Shown here one piece after another: positions 1-7,703 of a stretch of DNA of 64,000 nucleotides (position 1 is its first letter; each line of letters begins with the position of its first letter). Origin of the DNA: Ellagibacter isourolithinifaciens. GTDB taxonomy: Bacteria > Actinomycetota > Coriobacteriia > Coriobacteriales > Eggerthellaceae. The stretch spans positions 1 through 64,000 of the forward strand of contig NZ_WAJR01000007.1 of the NCBI RefSeq assembly GCF_008831035.1, read 5' to 3'. Below the pieces are notes generated by a model, which was given only the letters and a program-made list of their open reading frames with translations, was not told the origin of the DNA and made no database searches. Made by a program: the position numbers and the translations under genes.

Positions 1-125
1 ATCTGGAAGGGGGGGGGTGGGTGATGGGGGGAACATCTCAGGCGCTCGTACTAATTTGACCTGGTCTTTTGGTTCTGCGTTACGGGAAGATATCATGAGG
101 TGGGCTGGATTGGGCGGCGAATTGT

Positions 126-161
126 CTGCCAGATGATGAAAACTGCCGATTTCTGGCAGTT
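126..161 (+). promoter_or_regulatory. Two mutually exclusive hairpins
   Basis: Bases 126-132 (CTGCCAG) can pair with 153-159 (CTGGCAG), while 141-147 (AACTGCC) can pair with 155-161 (GGCAGTT). The two stems share bases 155-159, so they cannot form together. No gene is visible in bases 1-312. The structure may belong to the end of a transcript from outside the window or to a leader of the flavin reductase-rubredoxin gene. Function is not known. Confidence 0.35.
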
Positions 162-246
162 ACCCCCCTGTTTTCTGCCCGCGCATTGCAGACAAGGGGC
201 TCTCGTGGAGAAAGAGGCTGCAAATTGGTCTATCTTAACGCCGTCC

Positions 247-275
247 TTGTCTTCTTTAGTGAGAATGAGTATCAT
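247..275 (+). promoter_or_regulatory. Candidate sigma-70-type promoter of the flavin reductase-rubredoxin gene
   Basis: A -35 like TTGTCT at 247-252 is separated by 17 bases from a -10 like TATCAT at 270-275. The start codon follows 37 bases after the -10. This is a pattern match only. Confidence 0.5.
260..274 (+). promoter_or_regulatory. Fur/PerR-like operator
   Basis: The 15-mer TGAGAATGAGTATCA differs from the 7-1-7 Fur consensus TGATAATNATTATCA at two positions. It overlaps the candidate -10 at 270-275, where a bound repressor would block transcription. The downstream gene encodes an iron-containing rubredoxin flavoprotein, which fits iron or peroxide control. Whether the regulator is Fur or PerR cannot be told from this site. 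Confidence 0.5.
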
Positions 276-312
276 TAAGGAATCGATATTTTCAAAAGAG
301 AGGGAGGAACCA

Positions 313-1008
313 GTGATTGATAAGTCCGCTTTCCACAGCTTAAGCTACGGAATGTACGTCATCGGAACCCGTTTTGAGGGCAGCGATTTCGGCTGCGTCG
401 CGAACACCTTCGCTCAGGTCACGTCCTCGCCGTTGCAGGTGAGTGTCGCCTTGAACAAGGAAAATGCCACGACGGCGGCATTGCGCGCCGCGGGTCGCTT
501 CACGGCGTCGTGCTTGTCGGAGGATGCCTCGATGGAGCTTATCGGCACGTTTGGCTTCCATTCTTCGACTGAGCTCGACAAGTTCGCCCAGCATGCGAGT
601 TCCCGCGATGCGTCGGGTATGCCGTACGTTGCCGAGGCGTGCTGCGCGTGGTTTTCCGCGAAGGTCACGGGCGAGCTCGATCTGGGCACGCACGTGCTCT
701 TCATCGGTGAGGTGGAGGAAAGCCAGAAGGTCGAAGGCGCGGCGTCGCCCATGACCTACTCGTTCTATCACCAGGTCAAAGGTGGGAAAACGCCGCCCAA
801 AGCTTCGAGCTACCTGGGTGACGAACAGCCGGTGCCCGCCTCGACGTCTGCTGGGGAAGGCGGCGAAGGCGAGAGTGCTGCGGCCCCGAAGGTGGGCTGG
901 CGCTGCACGATTTGCGGCTACATCGAGTACGTCGATGAGCTCCCTGACGATTTCGAGTGCCCCATTTGCGGTGTTGGCAAAGAGATGTTCGAGCGCGTGG
1001 AACTGTAA
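313..1008 (+). CDS. Flavin reductase-rubredoxin fusion (high-molecular-weight rubredoxin type)
   Basis: The protein is 231 residues from a GTG start, chosen because AGGGAGG lies just upstream and homology begins there; the frame stays open further upstream but that part is not protein-like. Residues about 1-155 form an FMN-binding flavin reductase-like domain (split-barrel, DIM6/NTAB type). After a Ser/Ala/Gly-rich linker, residues 196-231 are a rubredoxin with the two knuckles CTICGY and CPICG, which bind one iron. Proteins of this plan (Hrb) pass electrons from NAD(P)H through FMN to the rubredoxin iron, and in anaerobes serve oxygen or NO detoxification by flavodiiron proteins. A Fur-like box covers its promoter. 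The partner oxidase is not in the window. It is convergent with the next gene, 17 bases away. Confidence 0.88.
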   Translation: MIDKSAFHSLSYGMYVIGTRFEGSDFGCVANTFAQVTSSPLQVSVALNKENATTAALRAAGRFTASCLSEDASMELIGTFGFHSSTELDKFAQHASSRDASGMPYVAEACCAWFSAKVTGELDLGTHVLFIGEVEESQKVEGAASPMTYSFYHQVKGGKTPPKASSYLGDEQPVPASTSAGEGGEGESAAAPKVGWRCTICGYIEYVDELPDDFECPICGVGKEMFERVEL

Positions 1009-1025
1009 GCGGCCGCTGTGCCTCT

Positions 1026-3068
1026 TTACCCGAGTTTTTCCCGATAGGGAGCCGTGTCCACGAGTTCTGCGAGTTTTACCTGCCCGCAGAAGCGTTCGGC
1101 GCCGCTCGCGATGAGGCCTGGCTTCATCGCGAGCATGGTAACGGTGACGTCGGCGCAGAAACAGGGGTCGGCCCAAGTCGCCGCTTGCGCGGAATAGCCG
1201 CTTGGCACATCGACCGCTACGGCGAAGGGGGCGTCCTTCCTACGATCGCGCAGGGTGGTGCCGCTCGCCCGCTTGCTCGGTTTTCCCGTGCGGGCTCGAT
1301 GGGCTCCGCGTCCCTTTCCGCGGGGCCCTTTGAACCTTCGCAGGTTGGCAAGGGAAATCCATGTTGCGTATGGCTCGCGCAGGCTGCTTCCCGTAAAGCC
1401 GGTCCCCAGAATCGCGTCGACGACGACCTCTGCCTCATCGAGCGCTCGCGCAGCATCGTCGGCTTCCGGTGCAACAGCGACGGTCAGGGGAAACTCGCCT
1501 TCGAGCGTGCGCTTCAGGGAAGAGCGGGCCTCGGTTCGCGCAGGCTCGGCTGTCAGCTCCTCTGCCGTTTTCGGGGTGATCAGCGTAACGGGGTACCCGC
1601 TTCTTGCGAGGCTTTCTGCGCAAACCCAGCCGTCGCCTCCGTTGTTGCCTGAGCCCGTCAGCACGCATACGCGCACAGGACCTCCCGCCCAGGTGCGCAC
1701 CTCGTCTGCGACCGCTTCGCCCGCACAGCGCATGAGGCTTGCGAGCGATATGCCGCCTTCGGCGATAAGTTGCTCGAGTTTTCGCACGTCATCGACGGAA
1801 AGTGCGCTCAGTCTCGCGCGCTCGGCCGCAAGGCCGCTCTCCGTCATGATGCGAGTGCGGCTCAGCATGCCGTTCAGCATCACGAACGGCGCGCGGCCCG
1901 ACGCTGCCCGCACGCCGCGAACGATCAGCGAGACGACCCAAGCCACGGTGAACACGGCGAGCACCGCGATGCAGGCCTCGGTGTTCTGCGAGGCGAAGGT
2001 TGCCAACGTGCCCGCCTCGGATCCGATCGAGCTGCCTCCCACTTCGGTGAGCAGGGTGAACAGCCCCCAAGGAATCCAGATGAAGACGAACAGCAGGCCG
2101 TATCGCGCCAGGTAGTGATACCACGATGCGCGTCGCGCCCCCGTGCGCACGATGCGCAGGTGCAAGAGCGCTTGGGCGGGAGTGCGACCCCTCGTCACCA
2201 CGGGCACGATGAAGAACACGATGACGAGGGCGATAAGTATGCACAGGCGTGCCGGCAAGAGCGCGTCGCTTATCTGCGCGGTGGTCGCCTCGAGGGCCTG
2301 CGCTGCCGTTGCCTTTGCGCCAATCGGGGCTGCAACCAGGCCTGATCGATACACCAGGTAGATTGATCCCACCGCAAGCGCGGCCGTCAGCGCGGAATCG
2401 AGCGCGAAGGAGAGGGCGCGTCTCGTGACGCTGGCAGAAAGCCCCGCCTCGGCCGCACGCAGGTTCGCCGTGCGCAAGTCGGGTAGCGTGCGCATCGCAG
2501 GACCCGCCAGCCAGAATCCCACCATGGCGCCTAAGGTGTTTTGGATTAGGTCGTCCACATCGAACAAGCGATACGGGTGCTCGTAGATGCCCCACAATCC
2601 TGTGAGCTGGGTCGTCTCGAATGACAGCGTCACCAAAAAACCGATGATGAGCGCTTGCCACCATCTGCGTCTGAAATAGTAGCGAAGGTAGGCTCCTAAC
2701 GGCAATAGCAGCAAGACATTGAAGAACGCCTCGTAGATGTACGGGTCGCGCAAAACCCGCAGCCATGTTGCGGGGTCGCTTGGCGAAAAGGTGGTTTCGG
2801 CGAGAAACTCATGGACGAAGTTGAAGGGAACAAGCTGCGGCGTCGCCGCGTAGGCGACATACGCCGTGCGGTCTGCGGGAAGCGGCAGCAGCACGAGGAA
2901 GTATGCGCACGTCAGGTAGAACACGAACGAGTAGACGATCGCGGTATGGAGTTTCGGCACCGACCCTCGGCGACGGTATTGGTAAATCATGTAGGGGACG
3001 GTGATAAGGAAGGCGACTACCGGAAACAGGATGCATGCGGTGAGGATGTCGCTCAAATATACGTTCAA
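1026..3068 (-). CDS. VanZ-RDD membrane protein fused to NAD(P)HX epimerase domain
   Basis: This is a single open frame of 680 residues from a TTG start with GAAGAGG upstream. Residues about 10-190 are a VanZ-like membrane domain with several hydrophobic helices. Residues about 215-400 are an RDD-type membrane domain. From about 410 the protein is soluble and matches the YjeF N-terminal family (NnrE): NNGGDG at 475-480, DAILGTG at 551-557, DVPSG at 620-624. NnrE epimerises damaged NAD(P)H hydrates so the dehydratase NnrD can repair them; no NnrD domain is present here. Residues 576-611 are a Lys/Arg/Gly-rich insertion absent from ordinary NnrE. An internal ATG at residue 408 (base 1847) lacks a convincing ribosome site, so I favour one fused protein, but two coupled proteins remain possible. 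Confidence 0.8.
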   Translation of the reverse strand: MNVYLSDILTACILFPVVAFLITVPYMIYQYRRRGSVPKLHTAIVYSFVFYLTCAYFLVLLPLPADRTAYVAYAATPQLVPFNFVHEFLAETTFSPSDPATWLRVLRDPYIYEAFFNVLLLLPLGAYLRYYFRRRWWQALIIGFLVTLSFETTQLTGLWGIYEHPYRLFDVDDLIQNTLGAMVGFWLAGPAMRTLPDLRTANLRAAEAGLSASVTRRALSFALDSALTAALAVGSIYLVYRSGLVAAPIGAKATAAQALEATTAQISDALLPARLCILIALVIVFFIVPVVTRGRTPAQALLHLRIVRTGARRASWYHYLARYGLLFVFIWIPWGLFTLLTEVGGSSIGSEAGTLATFASQNTEACIAVLAVFTVAWVVSLIVRGVRAASGRAPFVMLNGMLSRTRIMTESGLAAERARLSALSVDDVRKLEQLIAEGGISLASLMRCAGEAVADEVRTWAGGPVRVCVLTGSGNNGGDGWVCAESLARSGYPVTLITPKTAEELTAEPARTEARSSLKRTLEGEFPLTVAVAPEADDAARALDEAEVVVDAILGTGFTGSSLREPYATWISLANLRRFKGPRGKGRGAHRARTGKPSKRASGTTLRDRRKDAPFAVAVDVPSGYSAQAATWADPCFCADVTVTMLAMKPGLIASGAERFCGQVKLAELVDTAPYREKLG

Positions 3069-3114
3069 AGTGTTCTTGCCTCTTCATTATTATTGTCCGG
3101 TCCCAGGGAGGTCT

Positions 3115-3230
3115 TCGCCTGGCTTTGCGGGGTCGCGTACGCGTTCGGTTTTCTCGGCCTTACGCGTGGTTCGGTTTGTTGCGGTCGCAAGCGACGCGGC
3201 TTATCGGGGCTGTACTCGCCTGGCTTTGCG
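3115..3230. repeat. Pair of 15-bp direct repeats
   Basis: TCGCCTGGCTTTGCG occurs at 3115-3129 and again at 3216-3230, 101 bases apart, in the gap between the VanZ fusion gene and the alkyltransferase-like gene (both minus strand). The gap 3069-3283 holds no convincing gene. The repeats may be operator sites for the fusion gene or remnants of a duplication. Confidence 0.4.
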
Positions 3231-3283
3231 AAATCGTGCGCGGGTCGAACGATGCGTTGCTCGTCAGCTCGAGCGTCGCTGCG

Positions 3284-3763
3284 TTAAGCTCCCGCGCGTT
3301 CCCGCTCCATATGCAAAAGCCCCTCGCGGATGCGCCCGCGCGCGTCGGCGGCGATGGGCCGTCCGTTGGCGCGCACGACCCGATGGTCGGGGACGATCAC
3401 GGCGAGTGGGTTTTCCCTCACCGCGGCCCCAACAGCGCGGTATGACTTCGGTTTCCCCAGATCGCGCGCGATATCTCCGCTGGTGACCGAGGTGGCGAAG
3501 GGCACGCGGGAAAGCGTTTCCCACACGCTTTTCTGGAACTCGGTCCCCTCGGGGTCGAGCGGGACGTCGAAGGCGGTGCGCTTCCCAGCAAAGTATTCCA
3601 GAAGCTCGGTGGCGCAGCGGTTCGAAAGCTCCGTCGGACGCCGGGTGCCAGCAAGCTGCACCTCGCCGAACGCGACCGCGCGCACGCCCCGCTCGCTCGT
3701 GCAGATGGTGATCGAGCCGTGGGGGGTGGGGTAGGAATAGTGCGAGAGCATGCTATGCGTCAT
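3284..3763 (-). CDS. Alkyltransferase-like protein (Ogt family, catalytic Cys replaced by Asp)
   Basis: The protein is 159 residues, the usual size for Ogt-type O6-alkylguanine DNA alkyltransferases, with a good ribosome site (AGGAAGAAGG) before ATG. The C-terminal DNA-binding domain is clear: an arginine-finger segment SYRAVGAAV near residue 109 and NPLAVIVPDHRVV at 118-130. In active enzymes this last motif is PCHRV and the Cys accepts the alkyl group. Here the codon at 3386-3388 (minus strand) is GAC, giving Asp126. The Tyr that normally precedes the helix-turn-helix also appears replaced by Ser (VTSGD). Family members without the Cys are alkyltransferase-like proteins that bind O6-alkylguanine and pass the lesion to nucleotide excision repair. 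That role is an inference; a decayed Ogt is the alternative. Confidence 0.85.
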   Translation of the reverse strand: MTHSMLSHYSYPTPHGSITICTSERGVRAVAFGEVQLAGTRRPTELSNRCATELLEYFAGKRTAFDVPLDPEGTEFQKSVWETLSRVPFATSVTSGDIARDLGKPKSYRAVGAAVRENPLAVIVPDHRVVRANGRPIAADARGRIREGLLHMERERAGA

Positions 3764-3946
3764 GGGGCCTTCTTCCTGTCAATGTATCCATTATAGGCGG
3801 GTGAGGTGCCTTCGCGCGTTGCTACGTGGGGATTTCACATGTCATTGCTCGATGAGCCCGCCGCGTGCGCCCAGTGCGCTAGAATGGCTGCGTGACGAGA
3901 GAACGTCGCAGGTAGGCGGCGTAATAGGCAGACAAGGAGCACGCCC

Positions 3947-4681
3947 ATGTTTCAACCGGTGGCCATAGCGCCCTCAATTCTTTCGGCTGACTTCATGAAC
4001 CTCGGCCGAGATATCCGCATGATCGAGCAGGCGGGCGCGGGCTATGTCCACGTCGACGTGATGGACGGGCATTTCGTTCCCAACCTCACCATGGGCGTTC
4101 CCGTGGTGAAGCAGCTCGCGAAGCTGGCGAACATCCCGCTCGACGTGCATCTTATGATCGACAACCCGCTCGACGAGCTGCCGTGGTTTCTCGAAGCGGG
4201 CGCCGACATTGCGTGCGTGCACGCCGAGGTGCTCTACGGCGACGAACTGCGCCGTGCGGTCGATATGATCCACGACGCGGGTGCGAAGGCCGCCGTGGCG
4301 CTCAAACCCCACACGCCCCCCGAGGTGCTCGAGGAGGTCATCGCGCGCCTCGATATGGTGCTCGTGATGAGCGTCGAGCCGGGCTTTTCCGGGCAGAGCT
4401 ACATTGAGGGTAGCGAGGAGAAGGTTGCGGCCGTCGCCGAGATGGCGCGCGCGGTCGGCAACGATGCGCTCCTGATCGAGGTCGACGGCGGCGTGTCCGA
4501 GGCAACGGTCGAGCGCCTCACTGCGGCTGGCGCCGACGTGCTCGTGTGCGGCAGCGCCGTGTTCGGGGCGCAAGACCCTGCGGCCGCGCTTGCCGCTGTG
4601 AAGGAGAAAGGCGATGCCGCGCGCGTGGCGGCCATCGAGGATGCGCGGGCCGAGGAAGCCCTCGCCGAAGAGGAGATGTAG
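3947..4681 (+). CDS. rpe: Ribulose-phosphate 3-epimerase
   Basis: The enzyme interconverts ribulose 5-phosphate and xylulose 5-phosphate in the cytosolic pentose phosphate pathway. The 244-residue protein begins with the typical IAPSILSADF strand, has the HVDVMDGHFVPN metal-site motif, HLMI, and the phosphate-binding end EVDGGV followed by ADVLVCGSAVF. AAGGAG precedes the ATG at a good distance. The C-terminal 25 residues, rich in Ala and Glu, extend beyond the TIM barrel. The cysteine desulfurase gene begins 3 bases after the stop, so the two are likely one transcript. Confidence 0.96.
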   Translation: MFQPVAIAPSILSADFMNLGRDIRMIEQAGAGYVHVDVMDGHFVPNLTMGVPVVKQLAKLANIPLDVHLMIDNPLDELPWFLEAGADIACVHAEVLYGDELRRAVDMIHDAGAKAAVALKPHTPPEVLEEVIARLDMVLVMSVEPGFSGQSYIEGSEEKVAAVAEMARAVGNDALLIEVDGGVSEATVERLTAAGADVLVCGSAVFGAQDPAAALAAVKEKGDAARVAAIEDARAEEALAEEEM

Positions 4682-4684
4682 GCA

Positions 4685-5896
4685 ATGCCTGCCACCGTGA
4701 GTCCCGATTACGTGTATCTCGACTATGCCGCGACGGCGCCTTTGTGCGAAGAGGCGCTCGAGGCTATGAAGCCCTATCTCACCTGCGGGCGCGACAACCT
4801 CGCTCTCAACATGAACGCGAACTCGCTCCATTCGCCCGGCCGTGCCGCTTTCGAGGCGCTTGAAGCCGCGCGCAAGTCGATCGCTCGCGACATCGGCGCA
4901 TCCCGCCCGAGCGAAGTCATCTTCACGTCGGGCTCTACCGAGTCCGACGACACGGTGCTTTTGGGGGTTGCCCCCGCCGCTGCCGAAGCGCGCCGTGTGG
5001 CCTCGGGCTCGTTCACGCCGCACGTTATCGTGTCGGACATCGAGCACGAGGCGGTGCTCATGCCTGCAAAGCGGCTCGAGCAGCAGGGCTTTCGCGTGAC
5101 GCGCCTGCGCCCCGACTCCCGCGGCTTCATCACCGCAGGCGCGCTTGAGGAAGCGATCGATGCGGACACGGTGCTCGTGTCCATTCAGGCAGCGAACTCC
5201 GAGCTCGGCAGCGTCGAGCCGGTGCGCGAGCTTGCCGCCATCGCGCACGCCCACGGCGCGCTCTTCCACGTCGACGCGACCCAAGCTTTGGGGAAGATGC
5301 CTCTTGACGTGCGCGAATGGGATGTCGATGCCGCATCGTTCTCCGCGCACAAGGTGGGTGGCCCGAAGGGTATCGGCGCGCTGTACGTAAAGGCGCGCAC
5401 GCCGCTTTCGGCGTTTCAGCTCGGTGGCGGGCAGGAGGCGGGCCGGCGCTCCGGCACGCAGAACGTCATGGGCGCCGCTGGTTTTGCCGCCGCCTGCCGC
5501 GCGGTCTGCGCGATGGAGCCTGTGGAATCCGCCCGCCTGCGCGCGTTGCGCGATGAGCTCTACGAGAAGCTTTCCCAGGTGCCGGGCGTGCGCCCGACGC
5601 TCGACGTCCCGCGTGGTTCGGTGGACTTCCTGCCGAACATCGTGCACGTGATCGTGAGCGACCTTGAAAGCGAGACGCTTATCCTGCGCCTCGACATGAA
5701 GGGCTTCGGCGTGTCGGGCGGGTCGGCCTGCTCGTCTCATTCGCTCGAGCCGAGCCACGTGCTGCGCTCCATCGGCGTGGAGGGCGACGACGCCTACGGT
5801 GCGCTGCGCATTTCGATGGGACGCTACACCACCGCCGAAGATATCGACAGGTTCCTCATCGCTTTCGACGAGGCCCTCAACTGGAATCGGGGCTAG
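4685..5896 (+). CDS. Cysteine desulfurase (NifS/IscS family, PLP)
   Basis: A 403-residue class V aminotransferase. It starts with YLDYAATAPLCEEA, carries the PLP-lysine motif SAHKVGGPKG, then GGGQEAGRRSGTQN, and the catalytic cysteine loop GSACSSHS with Cys349. It takes sulfur from cysteine as a persulfide for iron-sulfur clusters or thiolated cofactors. No IscU/NifU or MnmA gene lies next to it in the window, so the acceptor is unknown. It follows rpe by 3 bases and is followed by the PHP phosphatase after 1 base, so translation is probably coupled. Confidence 0.94.
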   Translation: MPATVSPDYVYLDYAATAPLCEEALEAMKPYLTCGRDNLALNMNANSLHSPGRAAFEALEAARKSIARDIGASRPSEVIFTSGSTESDDTVLLGVAPAAAEARRVASGSFTPHVIVSDIEHEAVLMPAKRLEQQGFRVTRLRPDSRGFITAGALEEAIDADTVLVSIQAANSELGSVEPVRELAAIAHAHGALFHVDATQALGKMPLDVREWDVDAASFSAHKVGGPKGIGALYVKARTPLSAFQLGGGQEAGRRSGTQNVMGAAGFAAACRAVCAMEPVESARLRALRDELYEKLSQVPGVRPTLDVPRGSVDFLPNIVHVIVSDLESETLILRLDMKGFGVSGGSACSSHSLEPSHVLRSIGVEGDDAYGALRISMGRYTTAEDIDRFLIAFDEALNWNRG

Positions 5897-5897
5897 C

Positions 5898-6719
5898 GTG
5901 CCTGCGATGCCGCTTGTGAACACGCATTCCCACACGGCACTCTGCGGTCACGGCGAGGGTACGGTGGCCGAGCTTGTCGCCGCAGCCGACGCGGCAGGGA
6001 TCGAGGTGCTCGCCGTAACGGAGCACTTCCCGCTTTCGGGCGCGTTCGACCCGCGCGGGGACGAGGCCATGCCCCGCGAGTCCGTCGCGGGCTATCTCGC
6101 CGACATCGACCGCGCCCGCGCAGAGCATCCGCACATGACCATCCTTTCGGGATGCGAGATGGACTGGCTCGGCGCGGCGGAGGACCGCACACCTGCCGAG
6201 CGCGACACCTCGCGCTTCGACGTGGTGCTGGGGTCGGTGCACTTCCTTGGCACTTGGGGCATCGACAACGAGGACATCGAGGGCCCGTGGCTTGAACCGG
6301 GTGCGCCCGACCGCATCTGGCGCCAATACGTGGACGAATGGTGCGCAATGGCGGCCTCGCCCGACCGTTTCGATGTCCTTTCCCATCCTGATCTGCCGAA
6401 AAAGCTCAGGCACTTCCCAACCTACCCCTTGGAGCTCCTGTATGCGCGCATGGCTGAGGCGGCGCGCGCGGGCGGACGCATGGTGGAGGTGAACACGGCG
6501 GGTGCGGTGAAGCGCTGCGCCGAGATGTACCCGACGTTTAAGCTGCTTTCCGCATTCCAGCGCGCGGGTGTGCCCTGCACGGTGGGCACCGACGCGCACA
6601 AGCCGGTTGACGTCGCCTTCAGTATCCGCGAGGCGTACGAGCTCATGGCCCGCGCAGGTTATGATTGCGTGACGATTCCCCTGGCGCATGGCGAGCGGCG
6701 GGAGCTGCCGATACAATAG
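5898..6719 (+). CDS. PHP-domain phosphatase, histidinol-phosphatase type
   Basis: A 273-residue PHP-family protein. The metal-binding motifs are visible: NTHSH near the start with CGHGEG, then TEHF, a Glu in SGCEMDW, HFLGTWG, SHPDLPKK and GTDAHKP at the end. This order matches HisJ/HisK-type histidinol phosphatase, which removes phosphate in the last part of histidine synthesis. No other his gene is nearby, so another phosphoester substrate is possible. The start may be GTG at 5898, four bases from GGGG and one base after the upstream stop, or ATG at 5907. Confidence 0.82.
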   Translation: MPAMPLVNTHSHTALCGHGEGTVAELVAAADAAGIEVLAVTEHFPLSGAFDPRGDEAMPRESVAGYLADIDRARAEHPHMTILSGCEMDWLGAAEDRTPAERDTSRFDVVLGSVHFLGTWGIDNEDIEGPWLEPGAPDRIWRQYVDEWCAMAASPDRFDVLSHPDLPKKLRHFPTYPLELLYARMAEAARAGGRMVEVNTAGAVKRCAEMYPTFKLLSAFQRAGVPCTVGTDAHKPVDVAFSIREAYELMARAGYDCVTIPLAHGERRELPIQ

Positions 6720-6761
6720 AGGGCATGAAACCTCATTCGAACGCATAAGGAGGATGTGAAC

Positions 6762-7652
6762 ATGGCTTCTGCAAAACCTGAAACGGGACTGAGCAAACGC
6801 GCATCCGGGCCCCTGTCCAAGAAGGAGAGGACCTTAAGCGTAGGCGCCCTGGAAGCGGCGCTGTTCAGAGCTTTCCCGAAAGAAGACGTTGAAGACTGGG
6901 ATCGGGCGGGCCTTACGGTGGGCGATCCGTCGCGCCAGGTCACGTGCGTGGCGGTAGCGCTCGACCCCACGGTTGCGGCGATTCACGAGGCAGCATCGCG
7001 CGGCGCGAACGTGCTTGTGACGCACCATCCCGCCTTTCTCGATCCGCCAAGCGAGTTCAAGCCCGGCCCCTCTTCGGCGGTGTCTCCGGGCGCGGTGGTG
7101 TGGGCCGCCATCGAATCGGGCGTTGCGGTGATGTCGTTCCACACCGGTCTTGATGCAAGTCCGCTTGCGGCGCGCATGCTTCCCAACATGCTTTCGCTCG
7201 ACTGGTCCGGACGCGTCCTCGTGCCGTGCCCCTCGGGGCCCGATCGCGGATACGGCCAGCTGTGCTCGGTGCGCAAAGGCGACGCGCCGATGACGCTCGA
7301 AAAGCTCGCCGCGCGCTGTACCTCGGTGTTTGCGCAGGTCCCGCGCGTGTGGGGTGATTTCGACCGCGAGATTAAGAGCGTTGCCACCTATACGGGCTCG
7401 TGCGGCAGCATCGTCGCCGCGTGCCTGCGCGAGCATGCCGACTGCCTCATCTGCGGCGAGGTGAAATACCACGCGGCGCTCGACGCGTCTGCGGCGGGGC
7501 TCGCCATCATCGACATGGGCCACGACACGACCGAGCTGCCCTTTACCGGCGTTCTGGCAGATGCGGTGGCGGCAGCGGGCGTTTCCGTAGATTGCATCGA
7601 GGTGATCGACCAGAGCGGCAATTGGTCTCATCCGGAATCGACCAGGTTGTAG
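6762..7652 (+). CDS. Nif3-like dinuclear metal centre protein
   Basis: A 296-residue member of the Nif3/YqfO (DUF34) family, annotated elsewhere as GTP cyclohydrolase 1 type 2 homologue; its real reaction is unsettled. Metal-site motifs are LVTHHPAF, SFHTGLDAS and, near the end, DMGHDTTELPF. These proteins form hexameric rings holding two metals per subunit. The ATG at 6762 is chosen because AAGGAGG ends 8 bases before it; the GTG at 6756 is too close. The partner that usually follows it, a COG1579 zinc-ribbon protein, is the next gene. Confidence 0.92.
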   Translation: MASAKPETGLSKRASGPLSKKERTLSVGALEAALFRAFPKEDVEDWDRAGLTVGDPSRQVTCVAVALDPTVAAIHEAASRGANVLVTHHPAFLDPPSEFKPGPSSAVSPGAVVWAAIESGVAVMSFHTGLDASPLAARMLPNMLSLDWSGRVLVPCPSGPDRGYGQLCSVRKGDAPMTLEKLAARCTSVFAQVPRVWGDFDREIKSVATYTGSCGSIVAACLREHADCLICGEVKYHAALDASAAGLAIIDMGHDTTELPFTGVLADAVAAAGVSVDCIEVIDQSGNWSHPESTRL

Positions 7653-7703
7653 AATAGCGGACGTAAAACGAAGGAACACAAGGGAAGCGCGAGGTAACAA
7701 CGC

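Noticed and set aside
1-60. G-rich run at the left edge as a repeat or G-quadruplex
   Set aside because: The runs are short and at the window edge where sequence quality and context cannot be judged.
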